Origin: Lactobacillus pasteurii DSM 23907 = CRBIP 24.76
GTDB taxonomy: Bacteria > Bacillota > Bacilli > Lactobacillales > Lactobacillaceae
Reading direction: 5' to 3'
Assembly (NCBI RefSeq): GCF_000297025.1
Contig: NZ_CAKD01000023.1
Location: 186,001-250,000 of the forward strand
DNA length: 64,000 bases
Shown here: in pieces, positions 63,222 through 64,000 of the stretch
Numbering within the stretch: position 1 is the stretch's first letter
Layout: the number at the start of each line of letters is the position of its first letter
Made by a program: the position numbers and the translations under genes
The notes under the pieces: generated by a model
The model's database searches: none
What the model saw: the letters and a program-made list of their open reading frames with translations, nothing else
Told to the model about the DNA's origin: nothing

Positions 63222-64000
63222 TTACTTATATAATTTGAAATAATCTTGAACCATTGCTTTTGCAACCTGCAAAGTGTACTTTCCTTCTAGGTCTGGATCA
63301 AGTCCAGGGAAGACGACAGCTACTGCTAGCTTAGGCTTATTTGATGGTGCAAAGCCAACAAAAGTGGCATTAATTAATTCTCTAGTGTTCTTGCTATTAG
63401 GATGCTTAGGGTTGTAGTAGAATGTTTGCGCCGTACCAGTCTTACCTGAAATTGATGGCTTAACATCCTTTAAGAAGTGAGCTGTTCCCCAACCGTTAGT
63501 TCCGTGAACTACTCGGTACATCCCTGTTCGAACAACATTAAGTTCAGCTCTAGTCCATGGAATCTGCTGTTGAACATTTGGTTTTTTATCGTAACTGATG
63601 TAAACCTTCTTGCCATTGCTACTAGTTTGACCAATTGACTGCACAATATATGGTTGAACGCGATATCCGCCAGTGGCAATCGTTGAAATGTATTGAACTA
63701 ATTGAATTGGCGTGTAGGCATCATAGTTACCATAGGACAAGTCCAGCAATGAACCTGACAAAAGATTGCCATTGGAGTCATAAGATCTACCTTGAATACC
63801 GGCAGTTTCTCCTGGCAAGTCAACGCCAGTCTTTTGACCAAGACCAAACATATTGAAGTTTCTTCTTAGAATTTCAAATGCATTATCTGGCATTGAAATA
63901 TATTGCTTAGGTACATATTTGGCCTTAACCCAGTTCAAAGCCAAGTGCATCATGTAAATGTTACTTGAAACTTCTAGAGCAGTTTCTGCATCCAAAGAGC
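63222..64000 (-). CDS. Class B penicillin-binding protein (N-terminus beyond window)
   Basis: The C-terminal 260 or so residues of a transpeptidase that cross-links peptidoglycan. The SSN motif (EVSSNIYMMH) and KTGTAQT motif (SGKTGTA) are present; GVDLPGETAGIQGR is typical of PBP2/2b. The start lies outside the window. In Bacillus pbpA is near rpmGA-yqgN-gluP, so this may be the PbpA/PBP2b equivalent of elongation or division; which one cannot be decided here. Confidence 0.92.
   Translation of the reverse strand, partial: SLDAETALEVSSNIYMMHLALNWVKAKYVPKQYISMPDNAFEILRRNFNMFGLGQKTGVDLPGETAGIQGRSYDSNGNLLSGSLLDLSYGNYDAYTPIQLVQYISTIATGGYRVQPYIVQSIGQTSSNGKKVYISYDKKPNVQQQIPWTRAELNVVRTGMYRVVHGTNGWGTAHFLKDVKPSISGKTGTAQTFYYNPKHPNSKNTRELINATFVGFAPSNKPKLAVAVVFPGLDPDLEGKYTLQVAKAMVQDYFKLYK

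Noticed and set aside
1-64000. CRISPR arrays, insertion sequences, prophage genes and toxin-antitoxin pairs.
   Set aside because: I looked for repeated spacers, transposase or integrase motifs and small paired genes and saw none.

Overview
This is a stretch of chromosome from a low-GC Gram-positive bacterium, most probably a Lactobacillus of the acidophilus/helveticus/gasseri group. The evidence is AT-rich DNA with strong GGAGG ribosome sites; the peptide-scavenging set PepD, PepX, PepP and Opp with two OppA lipoproteins; a PASTA-domain Ser/Thr kinase; an L27 with the Firmicutes N-terminal extension; and the Bacillus-like order gmk-rpoZ-priA-fmt-rsmB-stp-prkC-rsgA-rpe-thiN-rpmB-asp23-fakA-recG-plsX-acpP-rnc-smc-ftsY-ylxM-ffh-rpsP-rimM-trmD. 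The species cannot be fixed from the sequence alone. I see no insertion sequence, prophage, CRISPR array or rRNA operon, so this is essentially core genome. Almost every gene is on the minus strand; the exceptions are an amino-acid permease, rpmB and one tRNA-Arg.

Read in the direction of transcription (high to low coordinates), the layout is as follows. 62.4-64 kb: a class B PBP (cut by the window edge), rpmG, 5-formyl-THF cyclo-ligase, rhomboid GluP, YqgQ and a cysteine-less rhodanese. 57.2-60.9 kb: miaA, a YnbB-type PLP enzyme and glnA, with no glnR. 56.7 kb: an orphan 152-residue protein. 53.5-56.6 kb: a small alarmone synthetase, response regulator, histidine kinase and OsmC in one apparent operon. 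53.4 kb: tRNA-Arg(UCU). 49.8-53.2 kb: ArsC-like protein, PepX and a uracil-DNA-glycosylase-family protein. 47.5-49.7 kb: ECF S component, 4-OT tautomerase and a DUF2325 protein. 46.7-47.5 kb: L21 leader RNA, rplU and rpmA, with no prp between them. 38.1-46.6 kb: pepP, efp, asp23-like, nusB, folD, xseA, xseB, ispA, tlyA and recN.

Continuing: 27.5-38.1 kb carries gmk, rpoZ, priA, fmt, rsmB, stp, prkC, rsgA, rpe and thiN. At 26.6-27.4 kb rpmB faces away from asp23. 21.6-26.6 kb carries fakA, recG, plsX and acpP. 13.6-21.5 kb is the oligopeptide transporter (oppD, F, B, C and two oppA genes, each oppA in its own transcription unit), inserted between acpP and rnc. 1-13.4 kb carries rnc, smc, ftsY, pepD, the plus-strand permease, ylxM, ffh, rpsP, rimM, trmD and the ydbS/ydbT pair.

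The genes fall into three themes. The first is information processing: ribosomal proteins, EF-P, tRNA and rRNA modification, SRP targeting, replication restart and repair. The second is envelope and stress signalling: PrkC/Stp, the alarmone synthetase with its two-component system, a PBP and PH-domain membrane proteins. The third is nitrogen supply by uptake and hydrolysis of peptides. Compared with the Bacillus order, several usual members are absent from their places (coaBC, def, rlmN, fapR, fabD/fabG, khpA, rplS, dxs, argR, glnR, prp). Promoters often sit on the terminator of the gene before. No clearly new system is visible. The best candidates for a second look are the alarmone-synthetase/two-component operon, the rplU-rpmA pair without prp, glnA without glnR but with a palindrome over its -35 box, and the unrecognised proteins at 47.5 and 56.7 kb.
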